A DNA stretch of 33,245 bases from an uncultured beta proteobacterium (lineage in GTDB: Bacteria; Pseudomonadota; Gammaproteobacteria; Burkholderiales; Burkholderiaceae_C). The translations under genes and the position numbers were made by a program. Of the stretch, positions 32,373 to 33,245 are shown in pieces; the stretch's first letter is position 1; every line of letters starts with the position of its first letter. The notes beneath the pieces were generated by a model. That model was not told the DNA's origin. It searched no databases and saw nothing but the letters and a program-made list of their open reading frames with translations. The stretch covers positions 1 to 33,245 of the forward strand of contig CAIKVZ010000018.1 in assembly GCA_903830985.1 (NCBI GenBank). Reading direction: 5' to 3'.

Positions 32373-33245
32373 ATGTATGCAGGTGACCAGGATGTTGAGC
32401 GCGCCATCAAGGAGTTGGAGGTCTTTTTGCCCGAGGCCTTGCACCCGCTGGCGCGCGTGGCCTACAACTACCGCTGGTGCTGGAGTGTCGACGGGGCGGC
32501 CGTGTTCGAGGCGATGGATGCTGAGCGCTGGCTGCGCTGCGCATACAACCCCAGGCGCTGGCTGTCGGATACGCCCCGATCCACCCTGGTCAAGGCCGCT
32601 GCAGATCCGGCAGTGATGGAACGGGTCAGCCGCATCGCTGCGGAGTTGGCCGCAGATGCCGCCCGGCCTTGCTGTGACGGCGCCATCAGCGCGGCCAAGC
32701 CGGTGGCGTTTTTCTGTTCCGAGTTCGCCGTGCATGGCTCCTTGCCGATCTATTCGGGCGGACTTGGCGTGCTGGCGGGCGACATCCTGAAGGAAGCCTC
32801 CGACCTCGCCATGCCCATGGTCGGCGTGGGACTGATGTACCGCACCGGCTATTTTCATCAACGCATCGACGTCACGGGTTACCAGCACGAGTATTGGCTT
32901 GATACCGACCCGGAGCGTTTGCCGTGCGTCAAAGTCACGGGTACCGATGGGCGCGCGGTCACGGTGGTGGTGCCGGTTGAAGATGAAGACGTGGTGGCGC
33001 AGGTGTGGCGCGTGGACGTGGGGCGGGTGCCGCTGTACCTGCTCGATACCGATCTCCCGGTCAACAGCCAACGCGGGCGCTGGATCAGTTCGCGGTTGTA
33101 TGAGAGCAACCGCTCGATTCGTCTGGCCCAATACGCGGTGTTGGGACTCGGTGGTGTGCGGGCCTTGCGCGCGCTCGGGATTGAGCCCGCCGTGTACCAC
33201 TTCAATGAGGGGCACCCCGCGCTCGGCGTCATCGAACTGCTGGCC
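32373..33245 (+). CDS. glgP: Alpha-glucan phosphorylase, N-terminal part (runs off the right edge)
   Basis: Phosphorolysis of glycogen or maltodextrin to glucose-1-phosphate in the cytoplasm. Only 291 codons are in the window, open to the last base. The product begins M-Y-A-G-D-Q-D-V-E-R-A-I and has the blocks F-F-C-S-E-F-A-V-H-G-S-L-P-I-Y-S-G-G-L-G-V-L-A-G-D (about 112-136), which is the phosphorylase glucan/active-site start, and later V-Y-H-F-N-E-G-H-P-A near 275-284. This short-N-terminal pattern fits the bacterial/archaeal type of glycosyltransferase family 35 rather than the long enterobacterial form. The ATG at 32373 follows AGGGGTGAG. Name is by family; maltodextrin preference cannot be read from this fragment. 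Confidence 0.9.
   Translation, partial: MYAGDQDVERAIKELEVFLPEALHPLARVAYNYRWCWSVDGAAVFEAMDAERWLRCAYNPRRWLSDTPRSTLVKAAADPAVMERVSRIAAELAADAARPCCDGAISAAKPVAFFCSEFAVHGSLPIYSGGLGVLAGDILKEASDLAMPMVGVGLMYRTGYFHQRIDVTGYQHEYWLDTDPERLPCVKVTGTDGRAVTVVVPVEDEDVVAQVWRVDVGRVPLYLLDTDLPVNSQRGRWISSRLYESNRSIRLAQYAVLGLGGVRALRALGIEPAVYHFNEGHPALGVIELLA

Noticed and set aside
1-33245. CRISPR arrays, transposases, integrases, att sites, prophage genes
   Set aside because: None were seen; the only repeats found are the short dispersed palindromic units.

Overview
The window looks like a chromosomal stretch from a betaproteobacterium of the Burkholderiales, most likely a Comamonadaceae member of the Rhodoferax/Polaromonas kind. 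This is an inference from the high GC, the gmk-rpoZ pair, the protein family variants and the dispersed 'CGTCATTGCGAG...' repeats; no marker here fixes the genus. No rRNA, tRNA, CRISPR, transposase or phage gene was seen.

Left part (1-10437): gmk and rpoZ run leftwards to a clear intrinsic terminator. Divergent from them is the Mg2+ P-type ATPase gene mgtA, with a 259-base leader that can fold into competing hairpins. Next is a catabolic cassette: a LysR regulator divergent from a GMC (AlkJ-like) alcohol dehydrogenase, an exported metallo-beta-lactamase-fold alkyl sulfatase and a coniferyl-aldehyde-type aldehyde dehydrogenase. Together these could turn alkyl sulfates into alcohol, aldehyde and then fatty acid.

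Middle part (10438-25674) is the most interesting. A four-gene block, olsA-olsB-plcP-agt, encodes ornithine lipid synthesis plus a PlcP-type phospholipase C and a GT4 glycosyltransferase, which is a membrane lipid remodelling set for phosphate starvation. It starts with a good Pho box (TTGTCAC-N4-CTGTCAC). The ugpC-B-A-E operon for glycerol-3-phosphate/glycerophosphodiester uptake starts with another (GCGTCAC-N4-CTGTCAC). Weaker candidates lie before phoD and before olsB. The olsA and ugpC promoters share identical geometry: box, 10 bases, -10 hexamer, 6 bases, ATG. This predicts PhoB-driven leaderless mRNAs. Between these blocks are a GAF-like/HD-GYP/hemerythrin signalling protein and a SulP transporter translationally coupled to a small membrane protein.

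Right part (25858-33245): a 1318-residue membrane sensor with PAS repeats and intact GGDEF and EAL domains, an exported esterase, a seven-repeat RCC1-like lipoprotein with a cysteine pair in every repeat, two tandem copies of the dispersed repeat, and the first 291 codons of an alpha-glucan phosphorylase that runs off the right edge.

The uniting theme is phosphorus economy: scavenging phosphate (PhoD), importing glycerophosphate (Ugp plus an EEP-family phosphodiesterase candidate), stripping phosphate from phospholipids (PlcP) and replacing them with phosphorus-free glyco- and ornithine lipids (Agt, OlsA, OlsB).
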